DNA of 64,000 bases from Malus domestica (taxonomy: Eukaryota > Streptophyta > Magnoliopsida > Rosales > Rosaceae). Positions within the stretch are counted from its first letter, which is position 1. Every line of letters begins with the position of its first letter. This document shows, one piece after another, positions 11,032-26,093 of this stretch. The notes beneath the pieces were generated by a model that searched no databases, was not told the origin of the DNA, and saw only the letters and a list, made by a program, of their open reading frames with translations. A program made the position numbers and the translations under genes. The stretch is from assembly GCF_042453785.1 (NCBI RefSeq), contig NC_091675.1, positions 384,501 to 448,500 on the forward strand, in the 5' to 3' direction.

Positions 11032-11409
11032 GCAGTTTAAACGGTTCGATTTTTGAGTTTCTGCTGCCGTTGGACGAAAATACTCAATTTCACATTTGAC
11101 CCAGAGGAATCAGTAAATTTGATGGTTTTTGTAGGACGTTGTTTCTTTGTAGAAGCTGAATAAAGAAAATTAATTAATTAGACCGCAAGAAAAAGAATGT
11201 AATCAGATTTTATTATTCAAAACCCGGAAGCAGAAAATAAGAAAATAATCCTGAGTCACAACCAGTGTGCAGCCCACAGCACTGCAAAAGCGGGAAAATA
11301 AAACCGCAATCTGCAAATCGCTAAAATACCCCAGTCATTAACCCCGCCCCAAATATAAACACCAGGGTAATTTCGTCACATCGAATAGTTTATTGTTAAC
11401 CTTCCGACC

Positions 11410-11416
11410 TATAAAT
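11410..11416 (+). promoter_or_regulatory. TATA box of the prolyl 4-hydroxylase gene
   Basis: TATAAAT about 130 bp upstream of the ATG at 11542, in a region with no other candidate coding sequence. Confidence 0.45.
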
Positions 11417-11541
11417 TACGACGCATTTCAAAACAACTCAGAATTCGCCTTTCTCAGAGAACTCAGAATTTAAGCACTCAGCGCTCGCTTTTGCGTGAGA
11501 ATTCCGCATCAGAGCTCTAGGATTTCGGAGCCCGTTCAACA

Positions 11542-13045
11542 ATGGCCAAGGGGAGGTACGGTAGGTTGCAGAGCAAGAAATGGTCTCCGTTCACGCTCGT
11601 CTTGTCGATGCTGTTCGTGCTGTCGGTGGTGCTTCTCATGCTCGCTTTTGGAATCGTGTCGCTTCCGGTTAGCACCGACGGCTCTTCACCTAACGATCTC
11701 AGCTCCTTTAGGCGGAAGATCGTCGAGAGGTACGCATTTCGCTCGTAAGTCCACGGTCGTGATGAATTCGCTTTCCTTTTAATATTTTTTTTTCTTTCTG
11801 GATTTAAGTAAAAATAAATGTAATCATATTTTTCAGAAGTGATGGATTGGGGAATAGAGGAGAGCAGTGGACGGAAGTGATTTCTTGGGAGCCCAGAGCC
11901 TTCATATATCACAATTTCTTGGTTAGTTTTCCTCGTTTTAATTAATTTATCTGTTTGGCTTGATCTTAATTTTCTGTTTTATTCGAAATCGGTGGTGTTT
12001 CTGTTGGTGTTCGTTATTGTTCGAGAATGTTAATCTTAGATATGATTTTGGACAGTCCAAGGATGAATGTGACTACTTAATTAATCTCGCTAAACCTCAT
12101 ATGGTAAAGTCAACTGTTGTTGATAGCGAGACTGGGAAAAGCAAAGACAGTAGGTATGCTTCTAAGCATTTCGATCACCTCCCTACATGTATAAAACAAA
12201 TATAGTAGTGTGATACCCTCGAAATCCTTTTCTGCAGCGTGCGCACAAGCTCCGGAATGTTTCTGAGGAGAGGACGCGATAAAATAATTAGGGATATCGA
12301 GAAGAGAATAGCAGACTTCACCTTCATACCTGTAGGTACGTGACTGCTAGACATAGTTACCTACATTACACTACACCTTTGCGTTTCTTCCGATCCAGAT
12401 TTTTATTTTCCTCAGTTCAGGTACACACTAATTCTGCTGATTTTCATTCTGACAGAGCATGGGGAAGGACTTCAGGTTCTCCACTATGAAGTTGGGCAGA
12501 AATACGATGCGCATTTTGATTACTTCGCAGATGAGTTCAACACCAAGAATGGCGGACAACGGGTTGCAACTCTTTTGATGTATCTGTAAGATGGCTTTTC
12601 TCTTCCCATAATGGTTTTTCTCTTTTGATGTATCTGTCTCGTGTCTTATTGTATGCGGTTTTTTTCTTTGTCAATGTTCTCTTTCCCATTTGCCATTTCT
12701 TGCCATTGATTTAGGTCGGATGTTGAAGAAGGCGGTGAGACAGTGTTTCCTACTGCAAAGGGGAGTATCAGCTCTGTGCCATGGTGGAATGAATTATCAG
12801 AATGTGGTAAACAGGGACTTGCACTGAAACCTAAAATGGGTGATGCATTACTATTCTGGAGCATGAGGCCTGATGCTACTCTAGACCCGTCAAGTTTGCA
12901 CGGTATGCTATTTTGCACTCTCCGCTCTCTGTTTTTCTTGGGATTGTTATTCATGTTATATGTTGTTGCAGGTGCATGCCCTGTGATAAGGGGTAACAAG
13001 TGGTCGTGTACAAAGTGGATGCATCTTCAAGAGTACAAAGTCTAA
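11542..13045 (+). CDS. Prolyl 4-hydroxylase, Golgi/ER type II membrane
   Basis: Seven exons: 11542-11729, 11837-11921, 12056-12153, 12238-12335, 12456-12585, 12715-12902, 12972-13045; all borders GT-AG and phases agree, giving 286 residues. A basic N-terminus precedes one membrane segment (about residues 18-40), then the 2-oxoglutarate/Fe(II) dioxygenase domain. Iron ligands are His176 and Asp178 (AHFDYF) and His262; Lys272 (RGNKW) should bind 2-oxoglutarate, with the usual ten-residue spacing from the distal His. The enzyme hydroxylates proline in extensins and arabinogalactan proteins in the secretory pathway. It resembles Arabidopsis At1g20270/P4H5/P4H10-type proteins. Convergent with the DYW PPR gene. 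Confidence 0.93.
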
Positions 13046-14081
13046 GTCGTTTTATGTTAAGCCGTGCAGGTCGTCTATGGAAGTTAGGAGATTTACAATC
13101 ACTAACAGTGCGTATGGTATGGTCTGAACCGCCGTTCACTTGATCTGCTGGTCTAACCAGTACTCAGTTTAGGGATTTAGGGCATGTCTTTCAGCAAGTT
13201 ATACCTTGAGAGAACAGTGTGTGTTGTACCAAAACAACAAATTTTTACCGGGCGGAATTTATGTAATTACGAATTCTTTTTAACCTTTACAATGTTCTCA
13301 TTATTTCTATATGCTCACATTTTCTCAATTCTTACCTACTTTTGTACTGTTAGCACTTAAATTCTTCAGTTTTCTTGTTCTGCTGTACTGGTAGGCTGGT
13401 ACGAGGATCATTCTTATTCATTATTTATTTTTAATAACCAGATTCATAGTGCGTCAATCCTAGTTTATATGCCTTGACGGCATGTTCGATTTGTAGTTAA
13501 GTTAACAATGAGTCCTTTTATTGAGCGAAATTTACAACAAAAATTGCAGCAGGAACAATGAATTGAATACAGAACCAACTATACAGCAGAATACAGAGTG
13601 CCTTATTGTCGAGTTTATTTACAACATGCGATAGACACCGAATTTATTTAAGACTCCTTCCTGTCGAATTTATTCAAGAGACGCAGTCATTCTTGTAAAG
13701 AGGGCAATAAAAACACATTCGTATAAATAAGGTGCAAGATCATGAGTACCTCAAAATGAGATTCATCCTTGAATTGCGCTGTCTTCGAGTCCTGGTTCCA
13801 CCATGTACACGCTGGCAGGATTTCCCAACCCTTCCATCCATGTAGTATTTTACGGTGACAAGTAGAAATAGCTCGGTTTTGTTGAGCACTGACACGGAAG
13901 GAGGGGGGGGGACCTGCAAATGGAACAATTATGCGTCGGGTTACTTCTTTCTTTGCAGTGCATGATGAAAAAACAGAATGTAAGCTAAGTTCATTTCCTT
14001 TACCTGACGGACTTAGTAGCTTGAAGTAACTTCATCCTTTTGAAGAGTAAGCCCCTAGTAAGACGTGCTGATAGTGATAGT
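13046..14081. other. Spacer between convergent genes
   Basis: Holds the 3' untranslated parts of both neighbours. I see no additional gene or element. A run of nine G occurs near 13904-13912. Confidence 0.6.
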
Positions 14082-16355
14082 TCACCAATAATCCCCACAA
14101 GAACAAACTCCGTCTTTAAAATGATGAAACCGATTTGTATCTCTGACCAAAATCTCTCTTCCTTCACAGCTAGATATGAATTTTATAACAGCATGGCAAT
14201 CACCACATATCCTGAGGTTCTTAATCACCCTGAGGGGGGACCCTGGAGGAGTGTTCAGAAGTCCTAGCGCCACCGCCAACTTTTCACTGTGTCCGCACAG
14301 AATGTGCTCCTTGTCTTGTTCCTCCACATCTTGCAATACAAAGTGGGTATTGGGGAAGTAACCCGATTTCTTCATCTCCGAGCTCAACTGATCCAACTTA
14401 TCAATAATTTGGTTCATTTGCGGATGCCCCGTGTCTCCTGCAAGAAGCATGTGCACTTTGTTCTCCAGTTCAATCCAACTGCAGCCAGGGTTCTTCCTCA
14501 AACCAAGACTCTTCATTGTATCCCTCACTCTATCGACTTCCGTCCACATGCCTTTGGAAGCATAAATATTTGACAGAAGAATGTAGTTACCAGGATTTTT
14601 CGGTTCCATATTGAAGAGCTTCTTTGCAACAGACTCACCTAAAGTCACATTACTGTGAACTCTACAAGAACTTAGTAAAGCTCCCCAAACACAAGCATCT
14701 GGTTCGAAGGGCATTTTCTTGATCATGGAATAAGCCTCTTCAAGTTTTCCAGCCCGTCCAAGAAGTGTCACCATGCAAGCATAATGCTCCACTCTGGCTT
14801 CTATACCATGCTCCTTTGACATACTTTTAAAATAATTCCATCCTTGTTCCGTCAAACCTTTCTGGCTGCATGCAGAGAGTATACAGGTAAAGCTGATAAA
14901 ATCTGGCTTCTGACCACTCCTCTGCATCATATCAAATATCTCCATCGTTTTCTTAGCCATTCCATGCATTGCATATCCACTCATAACTGCATTCCAGCAG
15001 ACCAAATTTCTGGTGTGCAATTTATCAAAACAAAGCCGAGACAAGTGGATTTTTCCACATTTCGCGTACATGTCAATCAATGCACTACCCACAAACACAT
15101 CGTTAGAGATCCCCCTCCTCAGAGCGAAACAGTGAGTTGCCTTCCCATGCATCAAGGCTGCAATGTTACCGCAAGCTGGAAGCAAGCAAGGGATTGTCAC
15201 ATAGTTTGGTTTCACACCCTCAATCTGCATCTCTCTGAATAGCTCCAAAGCCTCCATATCCTTTCCATTCTGGGAACAACTAGCAATTATCGAGGTCCAA
15301 GACACAATGTTCAGTTCCACTTGGCCCTTAAATTGTTGGAACATCTCCAGTGCGTTGTCAACAAGACCATTTCGTGAAAGCCCCGTGACTAAAGCATTGC
15401 AAGCACCAACATCCGTTTGATCCATTTCATCATAAAACCGTGACATCTCAAATGCGCAGGCACACTTCCCATACACATCAATAAGCGCGCTGACGACACA
15501 TTTGTCCGACACGAGTCCCTGCTTGATCACATAGCAATGAATCTGAAACCCCATGCCCAAATCCTCCAACTGTCCGACAGCAGGAAGAGAACTAGAAATA
15601 CTAGACCCGTCAGGTCGAAAACCTTCCGAATGCATCTTCTTTAAAACAGACACAGTATCGGCATATAACCCGCTCTGATTAAAACCCGCAATCATCCCAT
15701 TCCACAAGACTACATTGGGCTCTAAACCCATCCCCCTCATCTCATACAAGAGTCCCACAGCCTCATCCACGCAACCATGCCGAGAATACCCTGAAATCAA
15801 GGCGCTGAAAATAACCACATCCCGTTGAGGCACTCTATCGAAAACCTTGCGTGCATCCTTTATCCGGTCACATTTGATATACATGTGCACCAAAGAGGAC
15901 TGCACAAACGAATCGAAAGAAAACCCAGATACACACGCAATGCCGTGAACCTGACGGCCGGCTCTCGGAGCCGCTGGCGGGCCAGCGCAGGCCTTGACGA
16001 CGCTGGGGAAGAGAAAACCGTCCGGCGCGAGGCCTCGGGACAACATTTGAGAAAACAAACATAGTGCGTGGCTGAACTGATTGAGCTTCGAAAAGGCGTG
16101 GATTAGGGTGGAGAAGGAGAACAGGTTGGGGTTCGGAATCGAATCGAGGACGAGGTTTGCTTCGAGAAAGCAGAGGTTGTTGGCGTAGACAGAGAGGAGC
16201 TTGGTGGTGACATTGGTGTCGTTGGAGAGGCCAGTCTTGAGTATTTGGGCGTGGGCTTGACGCGCCTGCGAAAGAGAAGCAGTGAAGGGGTTCAGAAATT
16301 GGAGGATGGTTTGGGGCAGACTTTCCAGCAGCAGATTCAGAGGTTGCCTTGTCAT
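14082..16355 (-). CDS. DYW-class PPR protein (At1g20230-like)
   Basis: Intronless, 757 residues. After about 60 residues there are many PLS-type PPR repeats (for example VVSALIDVYGKCACAFEMSR), followed by E/E+ motifs and a complete DYW domain. The domain shows the deaminase-like zinc signature HSEKLAVALGLL and CGDCH and ends exactly in CGDYW. Such proteins edit specific cytidines to uridine in organelle transcripts; the N-terminus would target it to mitochondria or chloroplast, which I cannot decide. Length and sequence match Arabidopsis PCMP-H21 (At1g20230) as I recall it. Start chosen at the first ATG of the frame. No lesions are visible, so it is likely functional. Confidence 0.93.
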   Translation of the reverse strand: MTRQPLNLLLESLPQTILQFLNPFTASLSQARQAHAQILKTGLSNDTNVTTKLLSVYANNLCFLEANLVLDSIPNPNLFSFSTLIHAFSKLNQFSHALCLFSQMLSRGLAPDGFLFPSVVKACAGPPAAPRAGRQVHGIACVSGFSFDSFVQSSLVHMYIKCDRIKDARKVFDRVPQRDVVIFSALISGYSRHGCVDEAVGLLYEMRGMGLEPNVVLWNGMIAGFNQSGLYADTVSVLKKMHSEGFRPDGSSISSSLPAVGQLEDLGMGFQIHCYVIKQGLVSDKCVVSALIDVYGKCACAFEMSRFYDEMDQTDVGACNALVTGLSRNGLVDNALEMFQQFKGQVELNIVSWTSIIASCSQNGKDMEALELFREMQIEGVKPNYVTIPCLLPACGNIAALMHGKATHCFALRRGISNDVFVGSALIDMYAKCGKIHLSRLCFDKLHTRNLVCWNAVMSGYAMHGMAKKTMEIFDMMQRSGQKPDFISFTCILSACSQKGLTEQGWNYFKSMSKEHGIEARVEHYACMVTLLGRAGKLEEAYSMIKKMPFEPDACVWGALLSSCRVHSNVTLGESVAKKLFNMEPKNPGNYILLSNIYASKGMWTEVDRVRDTMKSLGLRKNPGCSWIELENKVHMLLAGDTGHPQMNQIIDKLDQLSSEMKKSGYFPNTHFVLQDVEEQDKEHILCGHSEKLAVALGLLNTPPGSPLRVIKNLRICGDCHAVIKFISSCEGREILVRDTNRFHHFKDGVCSCGDYW

Positions 16356-17226
16356 GGTTTCCTCTGCAACCGGTTCCCTCCAAAAGTGTCAACCAGAATA
16401 CCAGATCATATTATGTCCGACGTTGAGCGACATGTCGTATGATCCTAATCTTAAACGTACGAGCTAATTGCATAACTACCCCTGAGGTTCGAGCCCGCTG
16501 TCACAAAACAGACACAATGTTTCATTTTTTTTAATCACATTACTACCTAACATTTCAAATAAGTTTTTTGGCATTACTAGTCTTATTGCCTTCTATTCTA
16601 TAACCATTTTGGTTTCAGTTTTTCTTTTTTGTTCTTCATTAATTTCGTTTTCAATTTTTTTTTCATTTTTTTTTTTAAACTGAAAATTGAAATATTGTTT
16701 GTTAACTACTTTCATTTTTTGAAAAAAATAGTTATAAAACAACTTCGAAGATAGTAATTTGAAAAAGAAAAAAAAAAGACTGTCGTTTTTTTGAAAGTGA
16801 GACCCCAAACTTTTGGGTGTATGTTGTAAAAGTTAAAAATGTTGTAGTCTCATTGACAAAGCTTCGGAAACATGTAATGGTATCGGTTACAAATTTTTAA
16901 TTAAAAATAGCACTAAGAAACACTAAATATACAATAAACATGTATAAACGACAATTTAGTTCATCTTAGAGTGTCCTTCAACTTAACTTTCAAATTTCAT
17001 AATATGGAAAGCTTCGAAGCCAATTTAGCCGAACAAATTTATACTCAACAGTTGTAATTTGTATATTTGGATTATTATTATTAATTTGTTCATGCAGTAC
17101 ACATGATGTATAACAGCTTGAGGTTATTTATGGACATTGGTTTACTTTTCAGAGGCAGAGCTTTGAGCTTTGGGAGTTGTTCATTATTTGATCTTCATGG
17201 ATTCTTGTAAGAAAGCTGTCAACCAG
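16356..17226. other. Intergenic, AT-rich
   Basis: Poly-T and poly-A stretches (16600-16790), and a single-copy-looking AT-rich spacer. No gene or element recognised. Confidence 0.6.
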
Positions 17227-20108
<2,882 letters not shown>

Positions 20109-20111
20109 TTC

Positions 20112-20116
<5 letters not shown>

Positions 20117-20150
<34 letters not shown>
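20117..20150. repeat. (GA)n microsatellite in CDPK 5' leader
   Basis: About 17 GA units immediately upstream of the CDPK start codon, followed by further GA-rich sequence to about 20195. Read with the gene it is a CT-rich leader. Confidence 0.9.
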
Positions 20151-20152
<2 letters not shown>

Positions 20153-20199
20153 AGACAGAGGGGAGAGAGAGAGTTTAAGGGTGAGAGAGAGAGTATTTG

Positions 20200-21600
20200 G
20201 TTGGAGGGGTTTTAAGATGTATGAAAGGAGAGCATATTTAGTAGATGTTTGCTTGTGTGTGATGTTTCTGTGTGCTTTATTTTATGCTTTGCTTTTGCCC
20301 TTTGGATGTTGCCGAGCATATAATTCTGCTTTCTTCCTTTCTTTCACTTCACTTTTTGAGCACGTACGCTTTTCAACGGCGATTAGAGACAGAGACGAGA
20401 AGGATGTTATGGCCAACGTTTCTCTTACGACGGCGCTGTAGCGTTACTGCTACGCATTTCATTTCAGGTGTCCGTTTTTGTTGTTATTGGCAAGGCCCCA
20501 ACGACGATACTAAATGGGGCCCCTGATGATGTCCTAAAGGACCCATGATCCTTTCCAGTTTCGTTGTCTAGTCAGTTGACGGTAGACAAAGTCTTTTTCG
20601 TCAACTCAATGCATTCTGTTCATTTTCTTCAGCTTAGTTTAACGTATTAATATCGTTTGTAATAAGAAAAAAAAATAACAAATAAAACTGTAAGGGTGTC
20701 CTCCGAAGTTAGAACTTTCAATTTAATTTTGAGCCCTTTTGTACTTTTAATATGCCTCTATCTCCTCTCACGTTTAATGCACATGAGTGGCATTAAGGTG
20801 CATATTTGTCAAGAAGATCTTACGTGCATAATAAATTAGTAAATACGTGAAATTATGATAATTGTGTTAGGGAAAATTTAAAAGAGAATTGAAACTTACA
20901 AGTAATTGGTAGAACTAACGCCACGGAGAATAATGGCACAAAATAAGAGTATAGGTGGACCAATTATAAAGAATAATGCTAGAGAAACTAAATGTGTAGA
21001 CTAAATGTCATGAATGTTGATGATTGAATTATTAGTTAAGTGTTGATTAATGTGTTGATTTCTTATATATGATACATCATTTAATTTGCAAATTTATTCT
21101 ACCTAGCATTACTCATTACAAAATAGAAAGATGAAACAACGTAATGTGAAACACGACCTGTGGTCTAGAGGATACCAAATCTTCTGCACCACAAATAGGT
21201 GCAGTCTCTCTGTGACCTCAATAAGTGACTGACACGTATTTATTATCTTAACTTTTCTTAGTTTTGTTGTCATAAATTTAATATGCATCAAACACTTATT
21301 AGGACCATAGAGAGATCACACATATTTTGGATGTAGAAGATTTGATCTCGATTTAGAGGGTATTGCTAATAATTTTGTTTATAATTATGGATTCATAAAT
21401 CTCTTACACCACATAATCGCCAGTAAATCTTGAGGATCCATAAGCTGCTAATAATAATAACTGACGGTGAAGTCCAAATTACTTGACAAATAAGAACAAC
21501 ATTAAACATAATGATTAAAAAGGGAATTTAATTATTGTCAGCCCCAAACCGTCGTCAAGAAACGAGACCACAACTTATATAATACAGCACAAGTTTAGTT
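20200..21600. other. Intergenic with one MITE-like unit
   Basis: No gene supported. About 20975-21110 has inverted ends (AATGCTAGAGAA on the left, TTCTACCTAGCATT on the right) and an interior resembling the unit near 51287-51467, so it is probably a small MITE. Confidence 0.45.
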
Positions 21601-21621
21601 ACATTAATAAGCTCAAATGAA

Positions 21622-24600
21622 TCACCTATTGCTATTGCTATTGCTATTGGGTGTGGTAGCAGTCACGCACTTAGGGTGCACCTCATATCCACATTCAAGA
21701 CACTGGTACGCCCAACCACATCCTTGTTCTTCACAATCACAACATATGAAGGGTCCTCCTCCATTGCCCTCCGACACCAAATTCAGCTCGTGGCGATGCC
21801 CACCGTGGTACACCGATCGAGGGAGGTTCTTAGCCTCTTCATCCATTTTCTTCTCCAGCAACTCCAGTTTGGCATCCGTGAAGGGATACGCATTTTCTTT
21901 GTATAAATTTATAAGATTTCTACCCTGCTGGGTCACAGTTTTACCATCAGGCCCTAAAATTACCAAACAAGGGATACCTTTGACGTCAAAATGCTTGACA
22001 AGTTCTTTGATGTTTGGATCCCCAAAAGGCAACGCTAGCCATGGCATGGTGTTGAAGTAGGAGTCGAACGATGTTTGGTCACGATCACTTGACACAAGTA
22101 CTATCTCGAAGTCTTCTCCGTCGTGATCATCTACTAGCATTTTCTCCTTGATTTTTTCATAGATGGAGATCAACTTGGGAGTGAAATTAACGCATGGACG
22201 ACACCATTGAGCTGAGAAGTAGAGTCCAATGGTTTTGCCTCTTAATGAAGCAACAGATACCTGCATTCAAAACAGAGGTATGCGTTTATGTTATAGTGTA
22301 GGAATTTTCTGTGCATCACGTCTGACATATTCTAAAAAATATATCCCGTAATAGATTGGTACATTGATTAATATCGACACACTGTATAACAGTGTCAGCA
22401 AGATTCTAAAATTTTACCTGTTTAGGCGTGGGGTGACCCAAAAGATAATCTCTATCATGATTTGTTAGTAAATTGGTCAGAGTTTGGTTCTCATGCCTTG
22501 CTCTGTCCTCATCTTGCAATTCTTCCAACTTTTGTTTTGTGAAAGGAAAGGCTTCGACCCCATAGCGATAGATAATTTCAACTCCATCATGCAACGTAGC
22601 CTCGTCCTTGTTATCATTAGGTTGCAAAATGACCAAGCTGGGAATACTTTCCACGTCAAACTTACGGTTCAAGGCTTTCTTGGTGTCCAAGTCAGAGAAA
22701 GGAATCGCCAGCCACGGCATGCATGCATGGTAGATGTTGAAGGCGTCAGAGTCTTCGTCGGATGACACGTACACAATCTCGAAGTTAGTCCCACTGTTCT
22801 TCAGCTGCTCGTAGATGCCAACTAGGACTTGGTTGAAGTTCCAGCATGGCGGGTACCAATTGGCTGAGAAGTATAGGCCTATTATCTTCCCTTCAAGATC
22901 AGAAACTTTTACCTGCAATATTAAAACAAAAACAAAACAAACAACAAACTGAATTAAACACCGTTGATCGATTATAATTAACTTTTCTTTGATTTACAAA
23001 CCCTTTCCTTATAAACCGGAATTCATGAAGTCATCAACTATAAAGTACATAACGGAGCATTAGTAGTCCAAAGAGTACGGTTATACTTCTTTTTATTTGT
23101 AAATTTACCATAAAAAAAAAAAGAATTTCAAACTCAAAGCGCATGAATAAAAACTAAATACTCTATCCATTAAAATACTAAACTACATGCAATGTCTAAA
23201 ATATTGATATTATCCCGATATTTTCATCGAAATTTTCGTGTTTTTGAACTACCGATATTTCCGGTATCATCGATATTTTAGACCTTGATAGGAACTTTAT
23301 GTGGTACTAAGTCACTCATGTATCTTACTATGCAATGTATAAAGTGTAAAATATTGTAATAATTCATTATATATAAATGATTATGGTGTGTCTAAACTTC
23401 TTTAATTAATTACTACATATTTTCTAGTCACAATGTTTGTCAGCTCACTATATAATCAACTTAAATCAGTTAAATCCATCATGCAATACATTTCCTTCCA
23501 ATTTTTTGTGATAAACTTATAGATAATTGACTAAATAAACATCCTAAAAAATTTCAATAAAAATTTCCAAGTTTTGCTTACAATTTTCGTATTTTTTATT
23601 CAATTTTTATCGATATCAATAATATCCCGATATTTCCATCAAAATTTCCGTGTTTTTGAACTACTGATATTTTAGATCTTGCATGGAAGAATAAGAATAT
23701 TGATTAAAACCTTTTCATATAAAAGACAAGTTCTTTGTTATTTCCATAATTCCACCCCCAAATACTTATCCAAACTGCTCGTTGCCAAAGAACTAGAAGC
23801 ATCAATTGGAGCAAGGATGGACCGCCTGAATAATTCCGACAAGGGCGACAGATCATCACTTTAACAGTGGGGATTGAGATAAGATTCGCCAGTTTCCCCA
23901 GATATTTCAGCCTAGAGGCTCGAATCTAGTAAAGCTTGAAGGCGACGTTTTACCAAAAATGAATACAGGTGCATGGATGCCAATGGACCGCGTGTAATAC
24001 CAATAACGTTTCTGTGGGACGAAGTTGACATTAGAGTGCCACATGCCCTTCTAGAGTGGTTCTCTATAGACAACTAACAATGTGTGGTGGTGGTCCATCT
24101 CGATCGTGACACCAACTTACCATGTTCATCTCGAGACAAGTAACGTCACAGTTAAATTTTCTGGCTTTCTGCTCTGGTTTGGTTAAATTCATCACTAATA
24201 AAAAGGTTTCTTTAACCTTCGGATAATAGTCATTTAGTATTCTAATTTAATGACATTTTTCTTCATTTATAAATAAGAAATTTTAAGTTAAATTTTTATC
24301 AAAGATATATTTGAACCATACTATTACTAGTTTATTGTAAAGCTAAATTCATCTATTTCCCTAGTGTAAATATCTTTTGTTAAAAAAAAAAAAATATTGA
24401 AGAGAATAAATTACTGAGGTTACTATAATGGTGAGGGTAGATAAGAGTGATGGATATAAATAAGTTTGAGATCAGGAGTTCAAATCTTCTTTGTTAATAA
24501 AACTACTTAACAAAAGTACTGATAATTAAGCACATAAAATGTCTTTGAGCTAAGTGTGAGAATGTCAAAATAAAGTACTACATCAATGAAAGATCAAACG

Positions 24601-25879
24601 GTACAAATACTTATAAAATATTCGATACCCTTTACCTTATCACTTGATTTTATGGTGAAATTCCTCAATTTGCTTTTTTGATCAGGCTTCAATGTTTTTG
24701 CCTTCACAATTAAATTCTTTAATTTAAAACGAATTTCCTTGTACTCAAATGTTTGATCTATCAAAAAGGAGAGTGGACGACCAAGAACCTCGTATAAGTC
24801 CTCATATAAATAATCATAATAATTCATAAAATTAGTCAAATACTGTAAAATTCCCTCTTACTTGTTCTATAGATCATCGGCATAGCATGCATTTACGTAC
24901 ACGTTCGTTTCCCTCAGCATGAATTGTAAGAAAAGGTTTACGTAATTTATGCACTCTTGCATGAAATAGTTAACCAAAAACAACTCCTCGCACGCGTACG
25001 TGTATTATTATTATATGCATAACACATAAACTCAGAATACATCTAAAATTGAACTCAAACAAAATAAAAAAAATTTATCATAAGAATAAGCACACAACTT
25101 TAGAATTGTAACATTCAAAACTCGTTCTTATATTGTTGAATCTTGCCATTTTCTAATCCTCACGAGACTTGTAAATATCCTCAAAGAACAACACAATTGT
25201 AAGAAAATGTTGACGTATCTTAACCGTAACTGTTCAAATAAAAAATGAGGTAAGAAGTGAGAGAAAAGGAGGGGAAATAATCTTTCTCCTTCTAAACTAG
25301 CTAGTTCCGTACTTGTACGTGTAGCCATATAAATACCGAGGCCTCCCTTCCTTTGAATCAAAGAAGAGTATGTTGTTCTATCATCGTTTTGGTGTGTTAG
25401 GGGACGAAGATTTTTCTATTAGGGATTTGGTTCTACTATGTTGTTCTGAGCATAAATAGAGTAGATGATCATCAATCCTTGCTGTGTAGTCTTATATATA
25501 GTAGCATAATCCATTAATGCCTGTGACTATGTGTTCCTACTTTGATACTATACTTTTATTTTCTAGATAAAATTATATCGATCTTTCGTGGGAAAAAAAT
25601 AACATAGGGACCTCCATTAGATCTAAGATTATATATACTTCAGACATGTTCAAGGATTTCACGGGAAGATAAGCAGCTGGTTTTTTTAGTCATATTTTAT
25701 GTTTTTGAGAGGGAGTACATATCTCAGATCCATCTCAGAATTATTAAATCGGACTGCATAAAAATTTCGACAAAAATATTCGTTTCAAGTTCCTATATCT
25801 TTGGATTTTTATCCCATGAAAGAAAACTGTTTTCAGTCAGATGTTTTTATATTAAAAGGAAAAGAAAACTTAATATACT

Positions 25880-25919
<40 letters not shown>

Positions 25920-26093
25920 GTTTCCAGTCGGAGTAAGAAGGTAGTCATGATCTTGGGAGGCCAGGAGCGATGAAACTCTTGAGCTCGAGACGGTGTCGGC
26001 GGCAGCACCACCCCCACCCCCACCCCCACTCCCACCACCGTTGCTTGCAGCTTCATAACCATGACTGATCTTCACTTTCATCTCCTCCTTCAT
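21622..26093 (-). CDS. Nucleoredoxin with two Trx domains and DC1 tail
   Basis: Three exons, 5' to 3': 25917-26093, 22418-22912, 21622-22260, phases 0; 436 residues. Exon 1 has a Gly-rich stretch and ends in LLTPTGNQ. Exons 2 and 3 each encode a thioredoxin-like domain that begins V(K/S)V.L.GK.IGLYFSA. The first active site is degenerate, WYPPC (78-82); the second is WCRPC (243-247). The C-terminus has the Cys/His-rich DC1-like zinc module (HRHELNL … CEEQGCGWAYQCLECGY). Nucleoredoxins are disulfide reductases of cytosol and nucleus that protect antioxidant enzymes; two domains fit the NRX2 type. ATG 26093 was chosen as first in the frame after upstream non-conserved sequence; ATG 26081 is an alternative. 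Confidence 0.88.
23188..23683. mobile_element. MITE-like element in nucleoredoxin intron
   Basis: Ends are inverted: TGCAATGTCTAAAATATTG at the left and GATATTTTAGATCTTGCA at the right. Both arms carry related AATATCCCGATATTT-type sequence, a dispersed pattern I associate with Rosaceae genomes. Target duplication not clear. Confidence 0.5.
24230..24390 (+). repeat. Diverged SINE-like copy
   Basis: Plus-strand sequence CTTCATTTATAAATAAGAAA followed by a TTTGAACCATA-like segment and the tail GTAAATATCTTTTGTT plus poly-A. Same layout as the better copy at 53179-53352. Confidence 0.4.

Larger units (their letters stand above)
22913..25916. other. 3-kb intron 1 of the nucleoredoxin gene
   Basis: Contains a MITE-like unit (23188-23683), a diverged SINE-like copy (about 24230-24390) and a GA microsatellite (about 25880-25915) that runs right up to the 5' splice site. 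A minus-strand frame at 24594-24839 is AT-rich and not convincing as a gene. Confidence 0.6.
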
